From positions 1 through 5,331 of the forward strand of contig JAUSHE010000037.1 in assembly GCA_030648435.1 (NCBI GenBank): a DNA stretch of 5,331 nucleotides. Direction: 5' to 3'. The notes below the pieces were generated by a model, which saw only the letters and a program-made list of their open reading frames with translations, was not told the DNA's origin and ran no database searches. Source of the stretch: Candidatus Daviesbacteria bacterium (GTDB lineage Bacteria > Patescibacteria > Microgenomatia > Daviesbacterales > UBA10151). Made by a program: the position numbers and the translations under genes. Shown one piece after another: positions 1-4,784 of the stretch; the stretch's first letter is position 1; every line of letters starts with the position of its first letter.

Positions 1-23
1 GGCAAAGTCCCAAAAATATCCAT
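1..23 (-). CDS. Possible start of an unidentified gene, cut by the window edge
   Basis: An ATG at 23-21 opens a frame that leaves the window after seven codons (M-D-I-F-G-T-L). An AGGA sequence about seven bases upstream is a plausible ribosome binding site, which is why the start is listed. It lies about 70 bp downstream of the aspartate kinase stop on the same strand, so it could be the next gene of the same transcription unit. Seven residues are too few to name a product, and the frame could be chance. Confidence 0.35.
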
Positions 24-61
24 GAAATGATCCTAATTGGTTATCACCCTTTTTTCAAGTA

Positions 62-91
62 GTAAATTACATAACCTCTGTAATAATTTAC
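62..91. repeat. Inverted repeat just after the aspartate kinase stop
   Basis: GTAAATTA at 62-69 and TAATTTAC at 84-91 are perfect 8-bp inverted arms around a 14-base interior. They begin immediately after the kinase stop codon. As minus-strand RNA this makes an A/U-rich hairpin, but the bases after it are not a U run (an A run follows instead), so it is a poor intrinsic terminator. It may protect the mRNA 3' end or be incidental. Nothing else was seen in the short gap 24-92. Confidence 0.4.
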
Positions 92-92
92 T

Positions 93-1421
93 CTAACGAT
101 CTTCTATTAAAGCTTTGTGAGCTTCCTTAATAGCATCATTAAGTCTGCCGCTATCTTCAAGAAATGCTCTGACGATTATGCTTCGGCTAATATATGTTAT
201 GCCGTGCTCTATGGATACATCATTTAAAGCTGTTGTTAATTGGGCGCTTACTTTTGAACCATTTTCCCTAAGTCCCTGTCCAACCGCTGATAAAACACTG
301 ATACCTCTTTTAACAACCATCTCAGTAGGTCTTAATTTTCCTATTTCTTCTTTAATTTTATCCTCTCGATCTCCTATAAGCTGTTGCTCGCTAAATATAA
401 CCGACATATCGTCAGTGTTTGTATGTATATAAGAGATTGGAATTCCGTTTTTCTTAATAGCCCGTAGAATCCTGCTTGCAATCCCCATATCCTCCTCCAT
501 TCCTACTTTATGAAAAAACAACGAGGCAAATCCAGCTTTACCAGCTATTCCTATAACACCTTCGTTTGCTTTACTTAAACGACTCACAACAATCTTAGTC
601 CCAGGACTTTCAGGATCCTCGGAGCAACAAACATTTATATCTATTCCAGCTTGCATACAAGGAATGATCGCATCGCGATGTAAAACCTTTAAACCTCCGT
701 TCCCTAGTTCTCTTGCTTCTTCAAAGATCATGGTTTCGATCCGCCTAGCATCCTTCACTATTTCAGGATCTGCCGAAAGAATACCATTAGTACTTGTCAG
801 ATTTCTGTATATAGAAGCATGAATTCCTCGAGCAATGTACGCAGCCGTAATATCTGACCCGTCTCTTGGAAATACCTGCACCTCTCCATCTGCTCCTAAA
901 CCAAAAAATCCTGGGATCACATACCTATCTCTTCTTTTGAGTCTACTGCCTATTTGATGATATGATCTTTCATCTAATTGACCGTCTTTTCTAAATTTAA
1001 TTAATTCTGTAGGATCAACGAAACAATAATCTAAAAAATCTGCCCACATCCTTCCATTAATATCCTCACCTCGGGATATTATCCAAGCATCAGTTTTCCC
1101 CCTTGCCACCCCTTCTTCCAACTCACTTAATAATCTGCCCATGTCATGGTAACCCAAGAAATCAGCAATCTTCATAAATCGAGTATTAACAGCTCCCAAA
1201 AAATCTTGATATGAATTACCTAATTTCTTTGCTTCAGTCAAATCAATTAAATGATCAGTTACTTTTCTATCATCTTTATTCACAAATCCTGGAGCTGAAG
1301 GTACTACATAGTGAATATCTGAATTAGCTTTAACATAATCCATAGCGGACTTGGTCCTTTCTCCATTTGCTAAGGACCAACCGCCAAATTTTGCTACTTC
1401 ATATCTTTCAGTATTTTTCAT
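93..1421 (-). CDS. Aspartate kinase (monofunctional, with two C-terminal ACT domains)
   Basis: Aspartate kinase phosphorylates aspartate with ATP, the first cytosolic step towards lysine, threonine, methionine and diaminopimelate. The 442 residues match the family in length and order. The amino-acid-kinase domain (about 7-280) has the KFGG loop at 11-14, a SAPG turn at 42-45, SRGE at 116-119, R-x-GSD at 186-190 and the ADPEIV...ARRI segment at 217-228. Two ACT-type regulatory regions follow (about 288-345 and 368-440), as in enzymes inhibited by lysine or threonine. The SAPG...KVTD wording resembles the clostridial-type enzymes, as I recall them. Several normally invariant positions differ: KFGG is followed by W rather than T/S, RGGSD reads RDGSD, and SRGEYL reads SRGEDI. 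The ATG has an AAAGGA ribosome site seven bases upstream, and just before that is an intrinsic terminator, implying attenuation control. The family call is firm; full activity is less certain. Confidence 0.9.
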   Translation of the reverse strand: MKNTERYEVAKFGGWSLANGERTKSAMDYVKANSDIHYVVPSAPGFVNKDDRKVTDHLIDLTEAKKLGNSYQDFLGAVNTRFMKIADFLGYHDMGRLLSELEEGVARGKTDAWIISRGEDINGRMWADFLDYCFVDPTELIKFRKDGQLDERSYHQIGSRLKRRDRYVIPGFFGLGADGEVQVFPRDGSDITAAYIARGIHASIYRNLTSTNGILSADPEIVKDARRIETMIFEEARELGNGGLKVLHRDAIIPCMQAGIDINVCCSEDPESPGTKIVVSRLSKANEGVIGIAGKAGFASLFFHKVGMEEDMGIASRILRAIKKNGIPISYIHTNTDDMSVIFSEQQLIGDREDKIKEEIGKLRPTEMVVKRGISVLSAVGQGLRENGSKVSAQLTTALNDVSIEHGITYISRSIIVRAFLEDSGRLNDAIKEAHKALIEDR

Positions 1422-1620
1422 TTATTTTCCTTTTTCCTCATAAAAAACCTCCCAGTTGGGAGGTTTCGTAATTGTCCAAATTGACAATTTTTATACTACG
1501 AAATCTCCCTCCTTTGGAGGATTGATTTTTGGTGAGACCTGCTTTATCAGTTAAATTATTAACTACCACCAAAGCTGTAATTTGGCCTGCCAAATAAGTT
1601 TTAAAAAAGCTTTTTCCGCA
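1422..1620 (-). promoter_or_regulatory. Structured attenuator leader of the aspartate kinase gene
   Basis: This 199-bp gap between tmk and the kinase gene folds, on the minus strand, into mutually exclusive structures. Segment 1509-1497 (GGGAGATTTCGTA) can pair with 1470-1458 (TACGAAACCTCCC) at 12 of 13 positions. That would use up the 5' half of the terminator at 1466-1442. A 7-bp hairpin, AATTGTC (1489-1483) with GACAATT (1476-1470), nests inside, sharing one base with the outer stem. The same GGG can instead pair in an upstream hairpin, CCTCC (1520-1516) with GGAGG (1512-1508). Further upstream, TTTGGTG (1573-1567) pairs with CACCAAA (1534-1528) around an AGTTAA/TTAACT hairpin, and ATTTGG/CCAAAT (1580-1595) forms another. 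This is an attenuation switch by architecture. I could not match it to the lysine riboswitch or T-box, and saw no clear promoter. Confidence 0.7.
1442..1466 (-). terminator. Intrinsic terminator directly upstream of the aspartate kinase start
   Basis: Arms AAACCTCCC (1466-1458) and GGGAGGTTT (1453-1445) form a perfect 9-bp stem with an AACT loop, and a run of six T ends at 1442. This is a textbook Rho-independent terminator on the minus strand. It ends about 20 bases before the kinase ATG and spares its ribosome binding site, so it acts as an attenuator for that gene as well as a possible end for tmk transcripts. Confidence 0.85.
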
Positions 1621-2271
1621 CTAAGAAATCTTGGATAAAATCTGCATAATATCTTGATGAATAGCCTCTTTGCTTCTCATCTGACCGTTTTCTATGCAAT
1701 TTATAACTTCCCAGTTGGGTTCCATCCCGGATAGCTCCAGATAGATTTTATTGGCTTCTTCCAGATGTTTAAGGTTATCTTCATGCAGATCAGGATGTCT
1801 GCCTAAAACATTTTTTTGTCCAACCTCAGGATCAACTGTTAAAAGAATCGTAAGATCTTCTTTCGGTATGGCATTGGTCTCATATTCTAATACATCTAAC
1901 CATTTGAAAAATTCTGCCCTTTTTTCTTTTGGTAAATTTGCCCCCATGTGGGCTTTGCTGGCGGAAACATACCTATTACAAATCACTAACTTTCCTTCAG
2001 CCAGCCATTTTTCTATGATAGGTTTGGCCAAAAGCCGGTCTCCGGCAAAAAGACAAGCCATTTTACGGGGATCCACTTCGTTAATTGATCCAAATTCACC
2101 CTCCAAATATCTTTTAACCAGTTTCCCATATTCATTATCCTCATACCTGGGAAAACTAATAATTTGCAAGGGGACGCCTTGCGAAGCTAGAACCTGTTTT
2201 AGAAGTTCTATCTGGGTAGTTTTCCCGGAACCATCAATTCCATCTATAACAATTAAACGTCCTTTATTCAT
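1621..2271 (-). CDS. tmk: Thymidylate kinase (dTMP kinase)
   Basis: The enzyme phosphorylates dTMP to dTDP with ATP for dTTP supply, in the cytosol. The 216 residues are a normal length. A P-loop, GIDGSGKT, lies at 11-18. FPRYEDN..YGKL (40-51) and FAGDRL (75-80) form the dTMP pocket region. NRYVSASKAHMGA at 99-111 is the counterpart of the DR(Y/H) motif, with Asn where many bacterial enzymes have Asp. TVDPEVG (145-151) precedes a lid-like segment. The start is placed at the ATG because the P-loop follows at the usual distance and an in-frame TAA lies nine codons upstream. No Shine-Dalgarno is visible: the upstream bases are a heptamer array. It follows the second S23-family gene by 24 bp and is probably cotranscribed with pyrG. 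It ends in TAG, and the attenuator leader begins at once. Confidence 0.93.
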   Translation of the reverse strand: MNKGRLIVIDGIDGSGKTTQIELLKQVLASQGVPLQIISFPRYEDNEYGKLVKRYLEGEFGSINEVDPRKMACLFAGDRLLAKPIIEKWLAEGKLVICNRYVSASKAHMGANLPKEKRAEFFKWLDVLEYETNAIPKEDLTILLTVDPEVGQKNVLGRHPDLHEDNLKHLEEANKIYLELSGMEPNWEVINCIENGQMRSKEAIHQDIMQILSKIS

Positions 2272-2305
2272 AGTTACCAGTATACAGTTGTCAGGTTACA
2301 GTTTG
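2271..2305 (+). repeat. CAG-heptamer array, left end of S23 element 1
   Basis: Four consecutive 7-bp words begin with CAG at 2278, 2285, 2292 and 2299 (CAGTATA, CAGTTGT, then CAGGTTA and CAGTTTG). They are preceded by TAGTTAC at 2271, which fits the same period. The array reaches the first base of the tmk start codon and also holds the stop codon of the S23 gene. Its last two words are the inverted copy of the array at 2630-2643 (13 of 14 bases). Confidence 0.8.
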
Positions 2306-2619
2306 TTTCCTTTCAAGTAATTTAATAAAGAAAATAACATTTTTAGAATTTCATCTGTTAAAATAATTGCTTTCTCAAATTCTATAATTCTATCAGAATA
2401 TAATCTTTTGGCTAATAATAGTTGCGTCTCAAGCTCGACAGCTGATCCGTTGGCAACTGATAAAAATTGAATATACTCTAATTTATGACCTCGTTTTGCA
2501 CCTTCTGCAATATTTGAAGGAATTGAAACTGCTGCTCTTTGCATCTGCGACGAAAGTCCATAAATCTCACTTTTTGGAAGTTGGTCTGTAATTTTGTAAA
2601 TTACTTCAGCTAAATCCAT
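2296..2619 (-). CDS. S23-type four-helix-bundle protein, copy 1 (short N-terminus)
   Basis: This belongs to the four-helix-bundle family typified by proteins encoded in 23S rRNA intervening sequences and related to Avd, the accessory protein of diversity-generating retroelements. The family hallmark QMQRAAVSIPSNIAEGAKR lies at about 25-43, followed by EYIQFLSVANGSA and ELETQLLL. The 107 residues are about two thirds identical to copy 2. Compared with copy 2 (HKDLTVWQKSM...) the frame is open upstream as QFTVWQKS but has no start codon before the in-frame TGA that ends pyrG. ATG at 2619 is therefore the only standard start, and the first part of helix 1 is lost. No Shine-Dalgarno is seen; translation may depend on ribosomes leaving pyrG. 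The last codons and the TAA lie in the left heptamer array. No cellular role is known for freestanding members; RNA or nucleic-acid binding is a family-level guess. Confidence 0.85.
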   Translation of the reverse strand: MDLAEVIYKITDQLPKSEIYGLSSQMQRAAVSIPSNIAEGAKRGHKLEYIQFLSVANGSAVELETQLLLAKRLYSDRIIEFEKAIILTDEILKMLFSLLNYLKGNKL

Positions 2620-2629
2620 GGATTTTTGC

Positions 2630-2650
2630 CAAACTGTAAACTGTCAACTT
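2630..2650 (-). repeat. CAG-heptamer array, right end of S23 element 1
   Basis: Read on the minus strand, the words are CAGTTTA (2643-2637) and CAGTTTG (2636-2630), preceded by AAGTTGA (2650-2644), which keeps the period. The array contains the pyrG TGA stop codon (2646-2644) and runs straight into the conserved start of the S23 reading frame (T-V-W-Q-K-S-M). It is inverted relative to the array at 2271-2305. Confidence 0.75.
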
Positions 2651-4278
2651 ATTTGACTTGCAGCTTTGATGAAACCTACAAATAAAGGATGCGGAGCAAG
2701 TGGCCTGGATTTTAATTCCGGATGAAATTGAGTCCCCACAAAAAACGGATGGTCTTTTAATTCTATAATCTCCACCAATTTTCCATCAGGTGATGTTCCG
2801 GAAATAACCAGTCCCTTTTTCATAAACTGCCCCAAAAAGTCATTATTAAATTCAAACCTGTGGCGGTGACGCTCGGAAATTAGTGGTGAGTGCTGAGTGA
2901 TAAGTGCTAAGTCTTTATATAAACTATAAACAAGTGTTCCCTCTTTCAACTTGCAATCCCAAGCCCCCAGTCTCATGGTTGCCCCATATTCTCTATTGAG
3001 CATCCTTTTTTCCTGCTCCGGCATGATATGGATAACCGGATATTTAGTTTCAGGGTCTATTTCTGTTGTGTGCGCGCCCGGAAGCTCCAAAACATCCCTG
3101 GCATATTCAACTACAGCAAGCTGCATTCCGTAACACAAACCAAAATACGGGATATTATTTTCCCTGGCATATTTAATGGTGGCAATTTTTCCCTCAATAT
3201 CCCGCGATCCAAACCCTCCCGGTACAATAACCCCCTGGAACTTCCGTAAAACTTCCACATTATCCAAAACTTTTCCGCTGTCAAGCCAGGTTATTTCCGG
3301 CCGTAGACCCTGGGACCAGGCTGCATGTTTAATAGCTTCAATTACAGAAATATACGAATCAGCTAAAGTAAAGTCTCCGGTTGAGAAGTATTTACCAACT
3401 ATGGCAATCTTTACACCCTCCTTGGCAGAGTCAATTTTCAGGGCAAACTCTTCCCATTCCTTTAAGTCCTTTTGCTTTCTTTTTAAACCTAATTTATTAA
3501 GCAACCTTTCTGTTAAATTCTGCTTTTCAAAACCAATCGGCACTTTATAAATACTATCAACATCCGGCGCTGAAATTATATCTTCCGGTTCCAATCCTGT
3601 TGAAATAGACAATTTTTTAATTCTTTGCTGGTCCAGCGGTCTCTCAGATCTTGCCAAAAGTATATCCGGCTGAATCCCCATCGCATTTAAGTCCCGAACC
3701 GACATCTGAGCGGGTTTACTTTTCATTTCACCAATTGAAGCAGGAATTGGCAAATATGTAATGTGGGCATGAATAACGTCTTCCGGATTTTTTAATTTCA
3801 TCAGCCTGTTTGCTTCCAAAAAAAGGATATTCTGGTATTCCCCGGTGGTTCCGCCGATTTCTATCACCACCACATCCGCGCTGTTGGATCTGCCTGCCTC
3901 TTTGATTCTTTTGATAATTTCTTCTGTTACATAAGTCATTACGTCCACACATTCGCCGTCATACTCCAGATTCCGCTCCCGGGAAATTACAGATAAATAA
4001 ATAGATCCTTGTGTGGCAATACTATTTTTGTCTAAAGACTCATTCAAAAACCGCTCATAATGACCAAGATCTTGGTCTGTTTCTGTGCCATCATCCAACA
4101 CAAATACTTCACCATGTTCAATCGGATTCATTGTGCCAGCATCAACGTTTAAGTATGGATCCATTTTTATGGGGGTAACTTTATAACCTGCGGATTTTAA
4201 AAGTAGCGCAATCGAGGATGTTGCAATCCCTTTACCAATTCCACTAATAACACCGCCGCTGACAAATATGTATTTCAT
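2644..4278 (-). CDS. pyrG: CTP synthase (glutamine hydrolysing)
   Basis: CTP synthase converts UTP to CTP using ATP and glutamine-derived ammonia; it is cytosolic and the last step of pyrimidine nucleotide synthesis. The 544 residues match the usual length. The N-terminal synthase domain has SGGVISGIGKG at 7-17, KMDPYLNVDAGTM at 38-50 and EHGEVFVLDDGTETD at 54-68. The class I glutamine amidotransferase domain (about 288-540) has PGGFG (353-357), the nucleophile Cys382 in GLCYGMQ, HRHRFEFNN (471-479), and His519/Glu521 in FHPE. All catalytic residues are present. Residues 457-466, just before the ERHRHR motif, are encoded by a 7-bp repeat array and look like an extra loop of about seven residues. 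The gene has its own probable promoter with an operator-like palindrome. No clear Shine-Dalgarno precedes the ATG. The TGA stop lies in the heptamer array of S23 element 1. Confidence 0.97.
   Translation of the reverse strand: MKYIFVSGGVISGIGKGIATSSIALLLKSAGYKVTPIKMDPYLNVDAGTMNPIEHGEVFVLDDGTETDQDLGHYERFLNESLDKNSIATQGSIYLSVISRERNLEYDGECVDVMTYVTEEIIKRIKEAGRSNSADVVVIEIGGTTGEYQNILFLEANRLMKLKNPEDVIHAHITYLPIPASIGEMKSKPAQMSVRDLNAMGIQPDILLARSERPLDQQRIKKLSISTGLEPEDIISAPDVDSIYKVPIGFEKQNLTERLLNKLGLKRKQKDLKEWEEFALKIDSAKEGVKIAIVGKYFSTGDFTLADSYISVIEAIKHAAWSQGLRPEITWLDSGKVLDNVEVLRKFQGVIVPGGFGSRDIEGKIATIKYARENNIPYFGLCYGMQLAVVEYARDVLELPGAHTTEIDPETKYPVIHIMPEQEKRMLNREYGATMRLGAWDCKLKEGTLVYSLYKDLALITQHSPLISERHRHRFEFNNDFLGQFMKKGLVISGTSPDGKLVEIIELKDHPFFVGTQFHPELKSRPLAPHPLFVGFIKAASQIS
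2883..2910 (-). repeat. Heptamer array inside the pyrG coding region
   Basis: Four perfectly phased 7-bp words, GTGNTRA on the plus strand (TYANCAC on the coding strand), begin at 2883, 2890, 2897 and 2904. They encode PyrG residues 457-466 (LALITQHSPL). No S23 gene is next to it. The word differs from the CAG words bordering the S23 genes, but the unit length and degeneracy are the same. Confidence 0.75.
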
Positions 4279-4336
4279 TTTCTTGGGGGTTCTGTCTAAA
4301 TAGTCCTGAGCGCTAGTCGAAGGATTTTTAAGGCCC
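4279..4336 (-). promoter_or_regulatory. pyrG 5' leader with GGG start and C-rich start region
   Basis: If transcription starts at the G run 4336-4334, the mRNA begins GGGCC and has a leader of about 57 bases. The leader holds a REP-like hairpin, then a run of five C (ACCCCC) nine to thirteen bases in front of the ATG, with no Shine-Dalgarno. In Bacillus subtilis and relatives, pyrG transcripts also begin GGGC and gain extra G residues when CTP is scarce, which controls an attenuator. No terminator is visible in this leader, so any such control would act differently here. Confidence 0.35.
4304..4324. repeat. REP-like hairpin word in the pyrG leader
   Basis: The plus-strand sequence starts TCCTGAGC at 4304 and ends GTCGAAGGA at 4324. 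The ends TCCT and AGGA pair, then GA pairs with TC across a two-base bulge, leaving a small loop. I recall words of this form (TCCTGAGC...GTCGAAGGA) as common interspersed repeats in environmental bacterial genomes. That resemblance is from memory and only one copy lies in this window. Confidence 0.4.
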
Positions 4337-4341
4337 TCAAT

Positions 4342-4370
4342 ATAATACCAAAATCCGTTAATACTTGCAA
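4342..4370 (-). promoter_or_regulatory. pyrG: Probable pyrG promoter (sigma-70 type, extended -10)
   Basis: On the minus strand a -35 box TTGCAA (4370-4365, four of six matches) is followed after exactly 17 bases by a -10 box TATTAT (4347-4342, five of six), preceded by TGG at 4350-4348, an extended -10. Transcription would start near the G run at 4336-4334. The position, 65 bp upstream of the pyrG ATG, fits that gene. Confidence 0.65.
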
Positions 4371-4378
4371 GTATTAAC
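4357..4378. promoter_or_regulatory. Perfect 22-bp palindrome over the pyrG -35 box (putative operator)
   Basis: The half GTTAATACTTG (4357-4367) is followed by its exact reverse complement (4368-4378), with no spacer or mismatch. The -35 hexamer TTGCAA is the centre of the palindrome, so a dimeric repressor bound here would block polymerase. As RNA it could form a 9-bp hairpin, but the following bases (GGATTTTGG) have only four T, so it is a weak terminator candidate for the upstream topA-S23 transcript. I cannot assign it to a regulator family. Confidence 0.6.
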
Positions 4379-4380
4379 TC

Positions 4381-4408
4381 CAGGCTACAGGCGGCAGGCT
4401 ACAGGCCA
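4381..4408 (+). repeat. CAGGC-heptamer array, left end of S23 element 2
   Basis: Four perfectly phased words begin at 4381, 4388, 4395 and 4402: CAGGCTA, CAGGCGG, CAGGCTA again, and CAGGCCA. They start two bases after the palindrome of the pyrG promoter. A related lone word, CAGTTAA, at 4428-4434 overlaps the S23 stop codon, echoing the stop arrangement in copy 1. The array is inverted relative to the one at 4798-4825. Confidence 0.8.
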
Positions 4409-4430
4409 AAGGTGCTTGAATGTATAACAG

Positions 4431-4784
4431 TTAATTTCTCAGAGATTTCATAAATGAATAAAGCATCCTTAATATTTCATCTAAGAGAGGTAAAGCTTTT
4501 TCAATTTCTGTTTTAAGTTTAGGATATAATTTTTTGGTAAGCAAAAGCTGGGTTTCTAACTCTGAAGCAGATCCATTAGCTATGGAAAGAAATTGAATAT
4601 ATTCATTCTTATGTTCTCTTTTAGCTCCTTCAGCAATATTTGACGGTATCGATATTGCAGATCTTTGCATCTGAGATATAAGTCCAAATAGTTCAGACTT
4701 GGGCAACTTGTTTGTAGTCTTGTAAATTAACTCTACAAGCTCCATGGACTTCTGCCAAACCGTCAGATCTTTATGAGTTCTCAT
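4431..4784 (-). CDS. S23-type four-helix-bundle protein, copy 2
   Basis: This is a full-length member of the same small helical family as copy 1, 117 residues from the chosen start. It begins MRTHKDLTVWQKSMEL, the usual family opening, and carries QMQRSAISIPSNIAEGAKR (about 39-57), EYIQFLSIANGSA and ELETQLLL. ATG at 4784 was chosen over a GTG 13 codons upstream (4823) because the extra residues would be encoded by the heptamer array and have no family counterpart. The start lies inside the last codons of topA in another frame (14-base overlap), with no Shine-Dalgarno, so translational coupling to topA is likely. The function of freestanding members is unknown. Nothing in the sequence indicates an enzyme; four amphipathic helices are expected. 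Confidence 0.88.
   Translation of the reverse strand: MRTHKDLTVWQKSMELVELIYKTTNKLPKSELFGLISQMQRSAISIPSNIAEGAKREHKNEYIQFLSIANGSASELETQLLLTKKLYPKLKTEIEKALPLLDEILRMLYSFMKSLRN

Larger units (their letters stand above)
2271..2650 (-). mobile_element. Candidate heptamer-bounded S23 element, copy 1
   Basis: A 380-bp unit consists of one S23-family gene between inward-pointing CAG-heptamer arrays, which form imperfect terminal inverted repeats. It fills the whole space between the end of pyrG and the start of tmk. The same organisation recurs at 4381-4825 with a different heptamer. No transposase, recombinase or reverse transcriptase is present, so any mobility would have to be supplied in trans or by the small protein. 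The label is inferred from structure only. Confidence 0.4.

Noticed and set aside
178..432. Plus-strand and alternate-frame open stretches opposite the aspartate kinase, tmk and pyrG genes
   Set aside because: They mirror well-supported minus-strand genes, show no recognisable protein features and have no ribosome binding sites.
1604..1615. AAAAAGCTTTTT after the tmk stop as a terminator
   Set aside because: It is a palindrome with essentially no loop and only A-U pairs at the ends, too weak for an intrinsic terminator.
1525..1620. T-box, lysine riboswitch or degenerate tRNA in the aspartate kinase leader
   Set aside because: GGTGGTAG recalls a T-box or a tRNA D-arm, but no specifier stem, T-box antiterminator bulge, acceptor stem or T-arm can be assembled, and the lysine riboswitch core was not found.
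2611..2650. UGA read as an amino acid (alternative genetic code), fusing pyrG with S23
   Set aside because: PyrG ends at its normal length and composition at this TGA, and no other gene here needs UGA as a sense codon.
2271..2650. Diversity-generating retroelement, because of the Avd-like protein
   Set aside because: No reverse transcriptase, template repeat or variable repeat is present; only the small helical protein family is shared.
2883..2910. CRISPR or ordinary microsatellite for the heptamer arrays
   Set aside because: There are no spacers between units, so not CRISPR. A plain microsatellite does not explain the inverted placement around both S23 genes, although slippage may change copy number.
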